64,000 bases of DNA from Microbacterium mangrovi (GCF_000802305.1 NZ_JTDK01000010.1:186001-250000); one strand, 5' to 3'; counted from the stretch's first letter, positions 47,513 to 56,392 are shown. Numbers and translations: made by a program. The notes: generated by a model not told the origin, from the sequence alone.

Positions 47513-50148
47513 CCCTGGACCGACTGCGCGAGGCCGTCGCCGGCGACGTCCCGAACGCGATCATGCCGCTGTTCTGGCAGAAGGGCGGACCCGTCGAGGT
47601 GGTGCGCACCGAGATGGAGCGGATCGGGGATGCCGGCATCGGCGCCGTGATCCTGGAGGCGCGTCCGCATCCGGAGTTCCTCGAGGACGGCTGGTGGCGC
47701 GACGTCGACGCCGTGCTCGAGATCGCCCGCAGGCGCGGCATGAAGGTGTGGTTCTTCGACGACGACACGTTCCCGACCGGTCACGCCGGGGGAGCGGTCG
47801 CCTCGGCTCCGCCGAACCTGCGCCGGCGCTTCCTCACCGAGCGGCACACGGACGTCGTCGGTCCGGCGTGCGGGGCATCCCTGCTCGTCGAGCGCACGAT
47901 GTTCTTCGGACCGGCGGCTTCTCTCGATCCCGGGCGTCTGCTGCGCGTTCTCGCCTACCCCCGTGCAGAGGACTCCGACACGCTCGTCGGTGATGCGATC
48001 GACCTCACCGACCGGATCGTGGACGGGGTCGTGCACTGGGACGTGCCGGACGGCTGGTGGCGGGTGTTCTTCGTCAGCGAGACGACCGATGGGGCAAGCG
48101 CTCCGCACACCGATCACATCGACTACCTGAACCCGGCATCCACCCGGCTGCTCCTCGATGCGGTGCACGAGCAGATCCACGCCCGGTACGCCGACGAGTT
48201 CGGCACCACCATCGCCGGGTTCTTCAGCGACGAGCCCGGCTTCTACAACGACCCGGACACCTTCGACTTCGGGTCGGCGCTCGGCAAGGCGGTGCCGCTG
48301 CCGTGGAACGAGCACGTCGCCGCGGCGCTCTCCGCCGCGCTCGGCGAGGACTGCCTCCCGGTGGTGCCGCTGTTGTGGGCGCCGGCCGAGGGCGCCGAGC
48401 GCCGCGTCCGCTCCGCCTACATGGACGTCGTCTCGCGGCTGTACTCGGATGGCTTCAGCCGGCAGCTGGGTGACTGGTGCCACGCGCACGACGTCGAGTA
48501 CATCGGGCATGTCATCGAGGACAACGGCGCGCACGCGCGCCTCGGCCCCGGCGCCGGACACTACTTCCGAGCCATGGCCGGGCAGGACATGGCCGGTGTC
48601 GACATCATCGGCGGGCAGGTCGTGCCGGGATTCTCCCGCGGACCCTTCGCGAACATGGCGGGAGCCGCCGACGGGGAGTTCTTCCACTTCGGACTCGCGA
48701 AGCTCGCCTCCTCCGCCGCGCACCTCGATCCGCGCAAGGCGGGCCGGTCGATGTGCGAGACGATCGGCGCCTCCGGCTGGTACGCCGGGCTGCGCCTGTT
48801 CACCTGGCTGACCAATCACCTGCTCGTGCGCGGCGTGACGCACGTCGTGCCGCACGCGTTCTCGCCGGCGCCCTTCCCCGACCTGGACTGCCCGCCGCAC
48901 TTCTACGCGCACGGAAAGAATCCGCAGTACCGGTACCAGCACCTGCTGAGCGAGTACACGAATCGCCTCAGTCACCTGCTGCAGGGGGGCGTCCACGTCG
49001 CGCCGTTCGCGGTGCTCTACCATGCGGATGCGGAATGGCTGGGGGCAGCCCAGCCGTGCGAGCGGCCGCTGCGGGTGCTGATGGAGGCCCAGCTGGATGC
49101 CGACATCGTCCCCGGCGACGCGCTGCCGCAGGCTCGGGCCGCCGGGGCGGCCTTCACGCTCGGGGAGGAGACGTACGACGCCCTCGTCGTGCCGGGTAGC
49201 GACTTTCTGCCGTCCTCCGTCGCGCGGGAGCTGCTGCGCCTGGACGAAGCGGGGATCCCGGTGGTCTTCGTGGACCGGGTGCCGCGCGTGCACGGCGGGC
49301 CCGCGACCGATCTCACCGACCGTTTCCGGGCCGTGCCGCTGGCCGAGCTGGCCGAGGTCGCGGCCTCGCTGACGTCCCGTGCGGTGCGGGTCGCGGCATC
49401 CGCACCCGGGCTGCGAGCCTACCGCCGCGACCTCGGGGCCGTGGACGTGGTGATGCTGATGAACGAGTCCACCCGCGAGCGCGTCTGCACCACACTCACG
49501 GTGCCGCGGGCCGGCGCGGTGATCGCGTTCGACGCCGTCACCGGCACCTGCCGCCGGGTGCCGTTCTCGACCGAGACGACGGCCGGGACGGCGGTGCCCC
49601 TCGACCTCGCGCCGGGGGAGGCATCCGTCCTCCTCGTCGGAGACCCGGTGGCCTGGCGCGATCTTCCGGTCGAGGCTGCGGCCGTCGCCGGTGCGCCCGT
49701 CGTCGTGGCCGCCGACTGGACGGTGGCGACGGCGACCGCCCAGCAGTACCCGGTCTTCACGCCCTGGCGATCGCTGGACGACCTGGTCCCGCTCGATCGT
49801 CCCGAACTCCTGCCGCGCTTCAGCGGCACGATCCGGTACACGTCGACGGTGGCGCCGGACCGGCTCGACGGCGCGTTCGTGCTCGATCTCGGTGAGGTGC
49901 ACGAGATCGCCCAGGTGACGGTCAACGGCGCCGACCTCGGCACCCGCATCGCCCCGCCGTACCGCTTCACCATCCCGGACGGACTGCTCACGACCTCCAG
50001 CACCCTCGAGGTGGAGGTCACGAACACGCTCGTCAAGGCGCACCCCGACTTCTTCTCGGCGTTCGCCCAACAGGAGCCGACGGGCCTGCTCGGACCCGTC
50101 ACGATCGCGCCGCTGCAGCGCGCCACCCCCGACCAACCGATGCCCTGA
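47509..50148 (+). CDS. Large putative glycoside hydrolase, unassigned family (GH106-like)
   Basis: An 879-residue protein that I cannot place firmly. The N-terminal 400 residues look like a TIM barrel with acidic strand ends (VILEARPHPEFLEDGWW, VWFFDDDTFPTGHAGG, GFFSDEPGFYND, EYIGHVIEDNGAH). A beta-galactosidase-trimerisation-like region and a C-terminal jelly roll follow (FVLDLGEVHEIAQVTVNGADLG), as in GH106 and GH2-related enzymes. SDEP and HVIEDN hold candidate catalytic carboxylates. It overlaps the GH3 gene and is followed by an inverted copy of the 19-bp repeat. Rhamnosidase-like activity is a guess. Confidence 0.6.
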   Translation: MTLDRLREAVAGDVPNAIMPLFWQKGGPVEVVRTEMERIGDAGIGAVILEARPHPEFLEDGWWRDVDAVLEIARRRGMKVWFFDDDTFPTGHAGGAVASAPPNLRRRFLTERHTDVVGPACGASLLVERTMFFGPAASLDPGRLLRVLAYPRAEDSDTLVGDAIDLTDRIVDGVVHWDVPDGWWRVFFVSETTDGASAPHTDHIDYLNPASTRLLLDAVHEQIHARYADEFGTTIAGFFSDEPGFYNDPDTFDFGSALGKAVPLPWNEHVAAALSAALGEDCLPVVPLLWAPAEGAERRVRSAYMDVVSRLYSDGFSRQLGDWCHAHDVEYIGHVIEDNGAHARLGPGAGHYFRAMAGQDMAGVDIIGGQVVPGFSRGPFANMAGAADGEFFHFGLAKLASSAAHLDPRKAGRSMCETIGASGWYAGLRLFTWLTNHLLVRGVTHVVPHAFSPAPFPDLDCPPHFYAHGKNPQYRYQHLLSEYTNRLSHLLQGGVHVAPFAVLYHADAEWLGAAQPCERPLRVLMEAQLDADIVPGDALPQARAAGAAFTLGEETYDALVVPGSDFLPSSVARELLRLDEAGIPVVFVDRVPRVHGGPATDLTDRFRAVPLAELAEVAASLTSRAVRVAASAPGLRAYRRDLGAVDVVMLMNESTRERVCTTLTVPRAGAVIAFDAVTGTCRRVPFSTETTAGTAVPLDLAPGEASVLLVGDPVAWRDLPVEAAAVAGAPVVVAADWTVATATAQQYPVFTPWRSLDDLVPLDRPELLPRFSGTIRYTSTVAPDRLDGAFVLDLGEVHEIAQVTVNGADLGTRIAPPYRFTIPDGLLTTSSTLEVEVTNTLVKAHPDFFSAFAQQEPTGLLGPVTIAPLQRATPDQPMP

Positions 50149-50167
50149 CGCTTCGTCAGGCTCAGGG
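50149..50167 (-). repeat. 19-bp dispersed repeat, diverged inverted copy
   Basis: The minus strand reads CCCTGAGCCTGACGAAGCG, 17 of 19 matches to the copy at 24229. It starts directly after the stop of the large hydrolase gene and fills much of the 35-bp gap before the next gene. Confidence 0.55.
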
Positions 50168-50183
50168 ACCGAAAGAAGAAGAC

Positions 50184-50978
50184 ATGTATCAGCTCGCACC
50201 CAATATCGAACTGCTCTTCACCGAAGCCGGTGACTACCATGACCGCGTGCGTGCGGCCGCGGCAGCCGGATTCGACGCCGTGGAGATGTGGGGTCCGACC
50301 GGCGTCGACGCCCCCGCGACGCCCAAGGACCTCGCGGCGCTGAAGGCCGCGCTCGACGAGACCGGGACGGTCCTCACCGCCCAGCTGGCCGAGCCGCGCA
50401 CCCAGTTCATGATCCCGCCGTGGGACCACTCGGAGTTCTACCGCAAGCTCGACGAGGGGGTCGCGATCGCCCAGCAGCTCGGCTGCCCGCGCATCGTCGT
50501 CGGAAGCGGCACCGGTTTCGGGGGCTGGAAGCGCCAGGTGCAGCTCGACAAGCTCGTCGAGATCTACCAGAAGGCGATCGCGCAGATCGACGGCTCCGGC
50601 ATCACACTCGCCCTGGAACCGGTCAACGTGCGCGTGGACCACCCCGGATCGCTGCTGGACCGCACCGCCGAGGCCGTGTACGTCGCGCGCGGCGTCGACT
50701 CGCCCTTCTTCGGCGTGCTGTACGACATCTACCACTCGGCCGTGGAGGGGGAGGACATGGCCGCCGAACTGGCGGGCGCGGGCGACCTGATCGCGTACGT
50801 GCAGCTGGCCGACGCCCCCGGCCGCGGCGAGCCCGGCTCCGGATCGCTGGACTGGACCGAGCGGCTCGGCATCCTGCGCGCGGCCGGCTACGACGGCCCG
50901 ATCGGGCTGGAGTACTACCCGACGCAGGAGTCTGCGGCATCCGTCGCGCTCATCCGCGAACTGGCCGTGACGGCATGA
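50184..50978 (+). CDS. Hydroxypyruvate-isomerase-like TIM barrel protein
   Basis: A 264-residue member of the sugar isomerase/epimerase superfamily, closest to the hydroxypyruvate isomerase (Hyi) group. Likely metal ligands are Glu145 (LALEPVN), Asp181 (VLYDIYHS), Gln207 (AYVQLADAPGRGEPG) and Glu243 (GLEYYPT); Gln is normal in Hyi. GAAAGAAGAAG precedes the ATG. Inside this operon it may isomerise or epimerise the keto sugar released from the glycoside. Its stop overlaps the second GMC gene. Confidence 0.82.
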   Translation: MYQLAPNIELLFTEAGDYHDRVRAAAAAGFDAVEMWGPTGVDAPATPKDLAALKAALDETGTVLTAQLAEPRTQFMIPPWDHSEFYRKLDEGVAIAQQLGCPRIVVGSGTGFGGWKRQVQLDKLVEIYQKAIAQIDGSGITLALEPVNVRVDHPGSLLDRTAEAVYVARGVDSPFFGVLYDIYHSAVEGEDMAAELAGAGDLIAYVQLADAPGRGEPGSGSLDWTERLGILRAAGYDGPIGLEYYPTQESAASVALIRELAVTA

Positions 50979-52582
50979 GAATGCACCGCTATCCGGAGTC
51001 CGTCGACGTCGTCATCGTCGGCAGCGGACCGACCGGTGCCGCCTACGCGCGCATCCTCAGCGAGCGCGCGCCGCAGGCCACCGTGGCCATGTTCGAGGTC
51101 GGCCCGATCGTCTCCGACCCGCCCGGCGCGCACGTGAAGAACATCGAGGATGCCGCCGCCCGCGCGCAGGCGCAGGAACGATCCGAGGGCCCCGGCGCGG
51201 GGGAGGAGACGGTCGCGTCCCCGGGCGCCGTCAAGGCCGGGACCCGCATGGCGCGGCCGGGAACCTACCTGCTGCCCGACGGCTACGCGTTCCCCGGCGA
51301 GGACGGGATGCCGGTGGCCGCCTTCTCCAGCAACGTCGGCGGCATGGGAGCCCACTGGACGGGCGCGTGTCCGCGACCCGGCGAGAGCGAGCGCATCGCG
51401 TTCCTGCCCGACCTCGACGAACTGCTCGACGAGGGCGACCGCCTGCTGGGGGTCACCACCGACGCGTTCGACGGCGCTCCCTTCACCGGTCTCGTGCGCG
51501 AGCGCCTGGCCGGTGCGGTGGACGACGGCCGTGCGCCGCACCGGCGCGTGCAGCGCATGCCGCTGGCCGTGCACCGCCGCGACGACGGACGCCTGGTGTG
51601 GTCGGGGTCGGACGTGGTGTTCGGCGACGTCACCCGGGCGAACCCGAACTTCTCGCTCTACGACGACTCCCTCGTCGCGCGCGTCCTCGTCGAGGACGGC
51701 CGCGCCGTCGGGGTCGAGGTGCGCGACCGGCGCACCCGGCACTCGCACACGGTCCGCGCGCGCTTCGTGGTGGTCGCGGCCGACGCCCTGCGCACGCCGC
51801 AGGTGCTGTGGGCGTCGGGCATTCGGCCCGCCGCGCTCGGCCGCATGCTCAACGACCAGTCCCAGGTCGTCTTCGCCGCGCGCATCCGGGATGCCGCGCC
51901 CGTGGCCGCGGCGTCCGGTCCGGCGGGTCAGTCCGACGAGCACGCGGTCGTGGGCGGCGCGATCAGCGAGCAGAGCGGGGTGAGCTGGGTGCCCTACACG
52001 GACGCCGAGCCGTGGCACGGACAGATCATGCAGCTGGATGCCTCTCCGGTGCCGCTGGCCGAGGACGACCCGGCGGTGCCGGGTTCGATCGTGGGTCTCG
52101 GGCTGTTCACCGCGAAGGACCTGCAGTGGGACGACCGCGTCGCGTTCTCGGACACCGAGACCGATACCTACGGGATGCCGGCCATGGCGATCCACTACCG
52201 GCTCACGGAGCACGACCACGCCGTGCTGGACCGCGCCCGCGCCGAGATCGTGCGTCTCGGACGCGCCGTCGGAGAACCCCTCGACGAGCGACCGTTCACC
52301 ATGCCGCTCGGCGCCTCGCTGCACTACCAGGGAAGCGTCCGGATGGGGGAGACCGACGACGGCCGGAGCGTCTGCGGACCCGACTGCGAGGTGTGGGACG
52401 TCCCCGGCCTGTTCGTCGCGGGCAACGGGGTCATCCCGACCGCGACAGCCTGCAACCCGACTCTGACCAGCGTCGCGCTCGCCGTGCGCGGAGCGGGTCG
52501 GATCGCCGAAGACTTGCTTAAGCAGGAAACCGACATTAGTATGTTTGAAACAGAACGAAGTGGTTCAAGGAGGTCGGGATGA
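50975..52582 (+). CDS. GMC flavoenzyme 2, probable glycoside 3-oxidase
   Basis: A 535-residue GMC oxidoreductase paralogous to the one at 33007. The FAD loop is VIVGSGPTGAAYARIL (residues 13-28). His127 lies in GGMGAHWTGACP, and the catalytic pair is His450 (LHYQGSVRMG) and Asn494 (TACNPTLTS). The last 20 or so residues (LLKQETDISMFETERSGSRRSG) are atypical and AT-rich because the DNA there also forms a promoter for the next gene. It overlaps both neighbours by 4 bp. Oxidation of the sugar at C3 is inferred from family and context. Confidence 0.82.
   Translation: MRMHRYPESVDVVIVGSGPTGAAYARILSERAPQATVAMFEVGPIVSDPPGAHVKNIEDAAARAQAQERSEGPGAGEETVASPGAVKAGTRMARPGTYLLPDGYAFPGEDGMPVAAFSSNVGGMGAHWTGACPRPGESERIAFLPDLDELLDEGDRLLGVTTDAFDGAPFTGLVRERLAGAVDDGRAPHRRVQRMPLAVHRRDDGRLVWSGSDVVFGDVTRANPNFSLYDDSLVARVLVEDGRAVGVEVRDRRTRHSHTVRARFVVVAADALRTPQVLWASGIRPAALGRMLNDQSQVVFAARIRDAAPVAAASGPAGQSDEHAVVGGAISEQSGVSWVPYTDAEPWHGQIMQLDASPVPLAEDDPAVPGSIVGLGLFTAKDLQWDDRVAFSDTETDTYGMPAMAIHYRLTEHDHAVLDRARAEIVRLGRAVGEPLDERPFTMPLGASLHYQGSVRMGETDDGRSVCGPDCEVWDVPGLFVAGNGVIPTATACNPTLTSVALAVRGAGRIAEDLLKQETDISMFETERSGSRRSG
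52514..52542 (+). promoter_or_regulatory. Internal promoter (TTGCTT-N17-TAGTAT) in the GMC 2 gene end
   Basis: TTGCTT and TAGTAT with exactly 17 bp between them lie inside the 3' end of the GMC 2 gene, 36 bp before the beta-subunit ATG. The -10 box overlaps TATGTTTG at 52540, the motif found before the beta-alpha fusion. AAGGAGGT at 52567 is the ribosome binding site. Confidence 0.6.
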
Positions 52583-52983
52583 TCCCGGATCGCATCATCG
52601 AGCAGGGCACGCTCACCATCGACGGCGCACGCGCCGCAGTCGAGGTGCGGATCCCCTGGTACCGCGCCCTGCCGGCATCCTGCATCGCCGGCGCGACCCT
52701 CGCCGTCGACGGCGTCGCGGCGCCGGCCGCATCGCTGCGGTGGGAGCTCAACGGCCGCACGTTCACGTTCGCCGAGCTGGCGACGAACACCGAGGAGTGG
52801 TGGTTCCCGCTCGACTCGTGCGTGCTCTCCGGCGACCTGCCGGTCACGGCCGGCGGCGACCACGAGGTGAGCGTCGGGCTGACCCTCTACATCCCGTACA
52901 TCATCATCGGCGACGGCGAGGTGCTCCACATCGAGGAGCACGACACCAAGACCATGACCGCACGAGAGGCGGTGGCCGCATGA
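52579..52983 (+). CDS. C-glycoside deglycosidase beta-subunit-like protein 2
   Basis: A 134-residue beta-sandwich subunit. The family motif is IPWYRALPAS (residues 25-34), followed by LAVDGVAAPAASLRWELNGRTFTF and the late strand LTLYIPYIIIGDGEVLHI. A near-perfect AAGGAGGT lies 4 bp before the ATG, much stronger than its neighbours use, and a promoter lies just upstream. It overlaps the GMC gene in front and the alpha gene behind by 4 bp each, so it should pair with the TIM barrel at 52980. Confidence 0.75.
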   Translation: MIPDRIIEQGTLTIDGARAAVEVRIPWYRALPASCIAGATLAVDGVAAPAASLRWELNGRTFTFAELATNTEEWWFPLDSCVLSGDLPVTAGGDHEVSVGLTLYIPYIIIGDGEVLHIEEHDTKTMTAREAVAA

Positions 52984-54122
52984 CCGGCACGACCCTGCGC
53001 CCTGAGCCTGTCGAAGGGCAGCCCGCCGGCGCGCCCATCCAGGGCGTCACGCTCTACAGCTTCACGCGCGCCTTCCATGGTCGCGAGTACGACCTCGAAG
53101 GCCTCGTCCGCAAGGTCGCCGCCTCCGGCTACGGCCCCGGGCTGGAGATCATCGGATTCTCCAGCTTCCGCGGGTTCCCGACGATCGACGACGCGTTCGC
53201 CGGCTGGTTCCGCGATCTCGTCGCGGAGACGGGCCTCGTCACGACGTCGCTGGCGATCAACGCCGACATCGGCATCCACCGCGATCGCCTGCTGAACCAG
53301 GACGAACTCATCGAGTACATGCGCCGGCAGATCGAAGCGGCGGCGAAGCTCGGCTTCCCGATCGCGCGCGTGCAGATCTCCATCGAGCCCGACTCGATGG
53401 AGGCCCTCGCCCCGGTCGCCGAGAAGTACGGCGTGACCCTCGCTCTCGAGGTGCACGCCGACCAGTACGCGTCGCATCCGCGCATCCTCGCGCTGCGCGA
53501 CCGGTACGAGAAGGTCGGCTCGCCGTTCCTCGGATTCACGATGGACTGGGGCGCCACGACCGTCGGCTTCGCGCCGTCGCTCGTCGAGGCCTACCGGCGC
53601 CGCGGCGCGTCGGAGGACCTGCTCGGCAAGGTCGTCGCCCTGTGGGACGAGTTCTTCCAAGCCGGGCCGCCCGCCGACCAGGCCGATCACGGGCAGCGCT
53701 TCGGCCGGTTCATCGCGCTCGGCGCGCAGAACGGCCGCCCCGACCTCGGGATCGACTTCGCCATCAACGGGACCGGCCTGTTCGGCCCGGCGCGCGTTTC
53801 CGACTGGCTCGAGATCATGCCGTGGATCAAGCACGTGCACGGCAAGTTCTTCGGCATCGACGAGCGCGGCGAAGAGCCCTCGGTGCCGGTGCGCGACCTC
53901 ATCCGCCTCCTCGTCGAGAACGGCTACAACGGCGCGATCTCGAGCGAATACGAGGGGTGGCACTGGAACCACTGGCAGTCGCCGTTCGAGATCATCGCGG
54001 GCGAGCAGGCCGTGCAGCGCTCCGCCGCGCAGGACGCCGGCTCGGCGATGACGACGGATGCGGATGCCTCGCGCCGGCAGCTGGCCGCGTGGCTCCCGGC
54101 CCGCACCGGAGCGTCCGCATGA
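52980..54122 (+). CDS. C-glycoside deglycosidase alpha-like TIM barrel 2
   Basis: A 380-residue TIM barrel of the sugar isomerase/epimerase superfamily. Likely metal ligands are Glu157 (LALEVHAD), Asp189 (FTMDWGA), His287 (KHVHGKFFG) and Glu323 (SSEYEGWHW). Residues 6-13 (LRPEPVEG) are encoded by a perfect copy of the 19-bp dispersed repeat and precede the fold proper (IQGVTLYSFT). A C-terminal tail from about 345 is low complexity. It should pair with the beta protein encoded directly upstream. Its stop overlaps the Gfo/Idh start. Confidence 0.75.
   Translation: MTGTTLRPEPVEGQPAGAPIQGVTLYSFTRAFHGREYDLEGLVRKVAASGYGPGLEIIGFSSFRGFPTIDDAFAGWFRDLVAETGLVTTSLAINADIGIHRDRLLNQDELIEYMRRQIEAAAKLGFPIARVQISIEPDSMEALAPVAEKYGVTLALEVHADQYASHPRILALRDRYEKVGSPFLGFTMDWGATTVGFAPSLVEAYRRRGASEDLLGKVVALWDEFFQAGPPADQADHGQRFGRFIALGAQNGRPDLGIDFAINGTGLFGPARVSDWLEIMPWIKHVHGKFFGIDERGEEPSVPVRDLIRLLVENGYNGAISSEYEGWHWNHWQSPFEIIAGEQAVQRSAAQDAGSAMTTDADASRRQLAAWLPARTGASA
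53000..53018 (+). repeat. 19-bp dispersed repeat inside an alpha-subunit gene
   Basis: A perfect copy of CCCTGAGCCTGTCGAAGGG, identical to that at 24229, sits in frame 20 bp into the coding sequence and encodes residues of the LRPEPVEG segment. Confidence 0.8.
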
Positions 54123-55339
54123 CGCTGCGCGTCGCGATGATCGGCCATGGCTTCATGGGCGCCGCCCACTCGGTCGGGTGGCGACAGGCGCCACGCGTGT
54201 TCGACCTGCCGGACGACGTCGAGATGGCGGTCGTGGTCGGTCGAGACGCGGAGGCCGCCGCGAGTGCCGCGGTGCGCTGGGGCTGGGCCGCGTCGGCGAC
54301 CGACTGGCGGGAGGTGATCGCCCGCGACGACATCGACCTCGTCGACATCGTCACCCCGGGCGACTCCCACGCCGAGATCGCGATCGCCGCGCTGGATGCC
54401 GGCAAGCACGTGCTGTGCGAGAAGCCGCTGGCGAACACCGTCGCGGAGGCGGAGGCGATGGCGGACGCCGCCGCCCGCGCGCACGAGCGCGGGATCCGGG
54501 CGATGGTCGGTTTCACCTACCGTCGTGTGCCGGCGGTGACGCTGCTGCGCGACCTCATCGCGGACGGCCGGGTCGGACGCGTGCAGCAGGTGCGGACCGC
54601 GTACCGGCAGGACTGGCTGGTGGACCCGCAGGTTCCGCTCGCCTGGCGGCTCCAGAAGGAGCGCGCCGGCTCGGGCGCGCTCGGCGACATCGGCGCGCAC
54701 ATCGTCGACCTGACCCGGTTCGTCACCGGGCAGGACGTCACGGCGGTGTCGGGCACGATCGAGACGATTGTGAAGCAGCGTCCGCTCTCCGGCACCGGCG
54801 CTCTGAGCCTGTCGAAGGGCCTCGCCGGCACCGCCGCCGACGGATTCGGCGAGGTCACGGTCGATGACGCCGCGATCTTCACCGGCCGCCTCGCCGACGG
54901 CGCCCTCGTCTCGTTCGAGGCGACGCGTTTCGCGACCGGCCGCAAGAACGCTCTCACCATCGAGGTGTCCGGCGACCGCGGCGCCCTCGCGTGGGACCTC
55001 GAACGTCTCAACGAACTGCAGTACTACGACCGCACCGCGCCGGATGCGGTGCAGGGCTTCACGACGATCCTCGTCACCGAACCCGTGCACCCGTACGTGG
55101 CCGCGTGGTGGCCCGCCGGGCACATGCTGGGCTACGAGCACGGCTTCACCCACCAGGTGGTCGACCTCGTTACCGCGATCCACGACGGCACCGACCCGCG
55201 TCCCTCGTTCGCCGACGGTCTGGCCGTGCAGCAGGTACTAACGGCGGTCGAGGCCAGCGCCGCGGCGTCGTCGGCGTGGACCGGCGTGGTCGGCACCCGG
55301 GCCGAGGCGGTCCGCAGCAACGACAACCACGAAGGATGA
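54119..55339 (+). CDS. Gfo/Idh/MocA family oxidoreductase
   Basis: A 406-residue NAD(P)-dependent sugar dehydrogenase. The Rossmann loop is VAMIGHGFMGAAHS (residues 5-18), with the family motif CEKPLANT at about residues 102-109 and the HIVDL histidine segment. GALSLSKGLAG at about residues 226-236 comes from a dispersed-repeat insertion in a variable loop. Enzymes of this family oxidise glycosides to 3-keto forms or reduce 3-keto sugars; here either role fits. It overlaps the alpha gene before it and is 9 bp from the next. Confidence 0.88.
   Translation: MTLRVAMIGHGFMGAAHSVGWRQAPRVFDLPDDVEMAVVVGRDAEAAASAAVRWGWAASATDWREVIARDDIDLVDIVTPGDSHAEIAIAALDAGKHVLCEKPLANTVAEAEAMADAAARAHERGIRAMVGFTYRRVPAVTLLRDLIADGRVGRVQQVRTAYRQDWLVDPQVPLAWRLQKERAGSGALGDIGAHIVDLTRFVTGQDVTAVSGTIETIVKQRPLSGTGALSLSKGLAGTAADGFGEVTVDDAAIFTGRLADGALVSFEATRFATGRKNALTIEVSGDRGALAWDLERLNELQYYDRTAPDAVQGFTTILVTEPVHPYVAAWWPAGHMLGYEHGFTHQVVDLVTAIHDGTDPRPSFADGLAVQQVLTAVEASAAASSAWTGVVGTRAEAVRSNDNHEG
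54801..54819 (+). repeat. 19-bp dispersed repeat inside the Gfo/Idh gene
   Basis: CTCTGAGCCTGTCGAAGGG matches the repeat at 18 of 19 positions and is read in frame as part of ALSLSKG. The neighbouring residues are Gly/Ala/Thr-rich, as expected for a tolerated loop insertion. Confidence 0.75.
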
Positions 55340-55348
55340 GGAACAGAA

Positions 55349-56392
55349 ATGGAACCCAACGGAATCGCCGGCACCGGCATCCGGCTCGGGACGACGCTCT
55401 ACTCGATGACGAGCGAGTTCGCCGCCGGCCTGTACACGCCTGAGACGCTCATCGCGGCGGTCGCCGAGAACGGCATCGGGCCCGGCGTCGAATTCAACAT
55501 CGCGCAACTGCTGCGAACGTATCCGGACGTCGACGCGGACTTCGTGAAACTCTGGTTCGACACGCTCGAGAAGTACGAACTCGAGCCGAGCGCCGTGGGC
55601 ACGAACCTCGACATGGGTCGCCGCAAGGACCGCGACATGACGCCCGACGAGGAGCACGACTTCCTCGCCCGGCAGCTGAAGACCGCGCACACGCTCGGGT
55701 TCACACGGGTGGTCATCCGCTCGGCCGGCCGCGAGCTGCTGCGCTCGCTGCTGCCGCTGGCCGAACGCTACGACCAGCGCCTCGGCTTCGAGATCCACGC
55801 GCCGCAGGGACCGAACGATCCCAAGGTGCTCGGCATCCGCGAACTGTACGAGGAGCTCGGCAGCGACCGGCTCGGCTTCACGGCCGACTTCTCCTCGACG
55901 ATGCACAGTCTCTCGCCGACGCTGCTCGCCCAGCTCGCGAAGATGGGCATGGACGAGAAGCACTTCGCCGTGATGGACGAGATCTGGCACGAGCCGACGC
56001 CCATGCACGTGCGAAACCAGAAGTTCGAGGACTACCTGACCGGTGAGGGCGTCGACCCGCTGAGGTTCGGGCCGTTCACCCGCCTCGCGTTCAACATGCA
56101 CGGCCTGGTGCCGCCTGCGGAGTGGCTCGACATCATGCCGCAGATCTTCCACGTCCACGCCAAGTTCTACGACATCGGCGCCGACGGCGAGGAGCCCGCC
56201 ATGGACATCCCGCGCATCGTGCGCCAGTTCGTCGAGGGCGGCTACCGCGGGTTCCTGTCGAGCGAATGGGAGGGTCACGCCTTCCAGGACCTCGGCGAGG
56301 CCGACCCCATCGACCTGGTGAAGAAGCAGCACGCGCTCATGCGCGGCGCGATCGAGGATGCCGTGCGCGAGAAGGAGGCTGCGAATGTCTGA
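55349..56392 (+). CDS. C-glycoside deglycosidase alpha-like TIM barrel 3
   Basis: A 347-residue TIM barrel closely related to the C-terminal half of the fusion at 36223; both share NLDMG(R/K)R, RDRDMTPDEE, DFSSTMH and HVHAKFYDI. Likely metal ligands are Glu148 (FEIHAP), Asp180 (FTADFSS), His270 (FHVHAKFY) and Glu306 (SSEWEGH). The fused homologue implies that it works with the beta protein at 56559. GATGAGGA lies before the ATG. Its end overlaps a 54-codon gene by 8 bp. Confidence 0.78.
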   Translation: MEPNGIAGTGIRLGTTLYSMTSEFAAGLYTPETLIAAVAENGIGPGVEFNIAQLLRTYPDVDADFVKLWFDTLEKYELEPSAVGTNLDMGRRKDRDMTPDEEHDFLARQLKTAHTLGFTRVVIRSAGRELLRSLLPLAERYDQRLGFEIHAPQGPNDPKVLGIRELYEELGSDRLGFTADFSSTMHSLSPTLLAQLAKMGMDEKHFAVMDEIWHEPTPMHVRNQKFEDYLTGEGVDPLRFGPFTRLAFNMHGLVPPAEWLDIMPQIFHVHAKFYDIGADGEEPAMDIPRIVRQFVEGGYRGFLSSEWEGHAFQDLGEADPIDLVKKQHALMRGAIEDAVREKEAANV

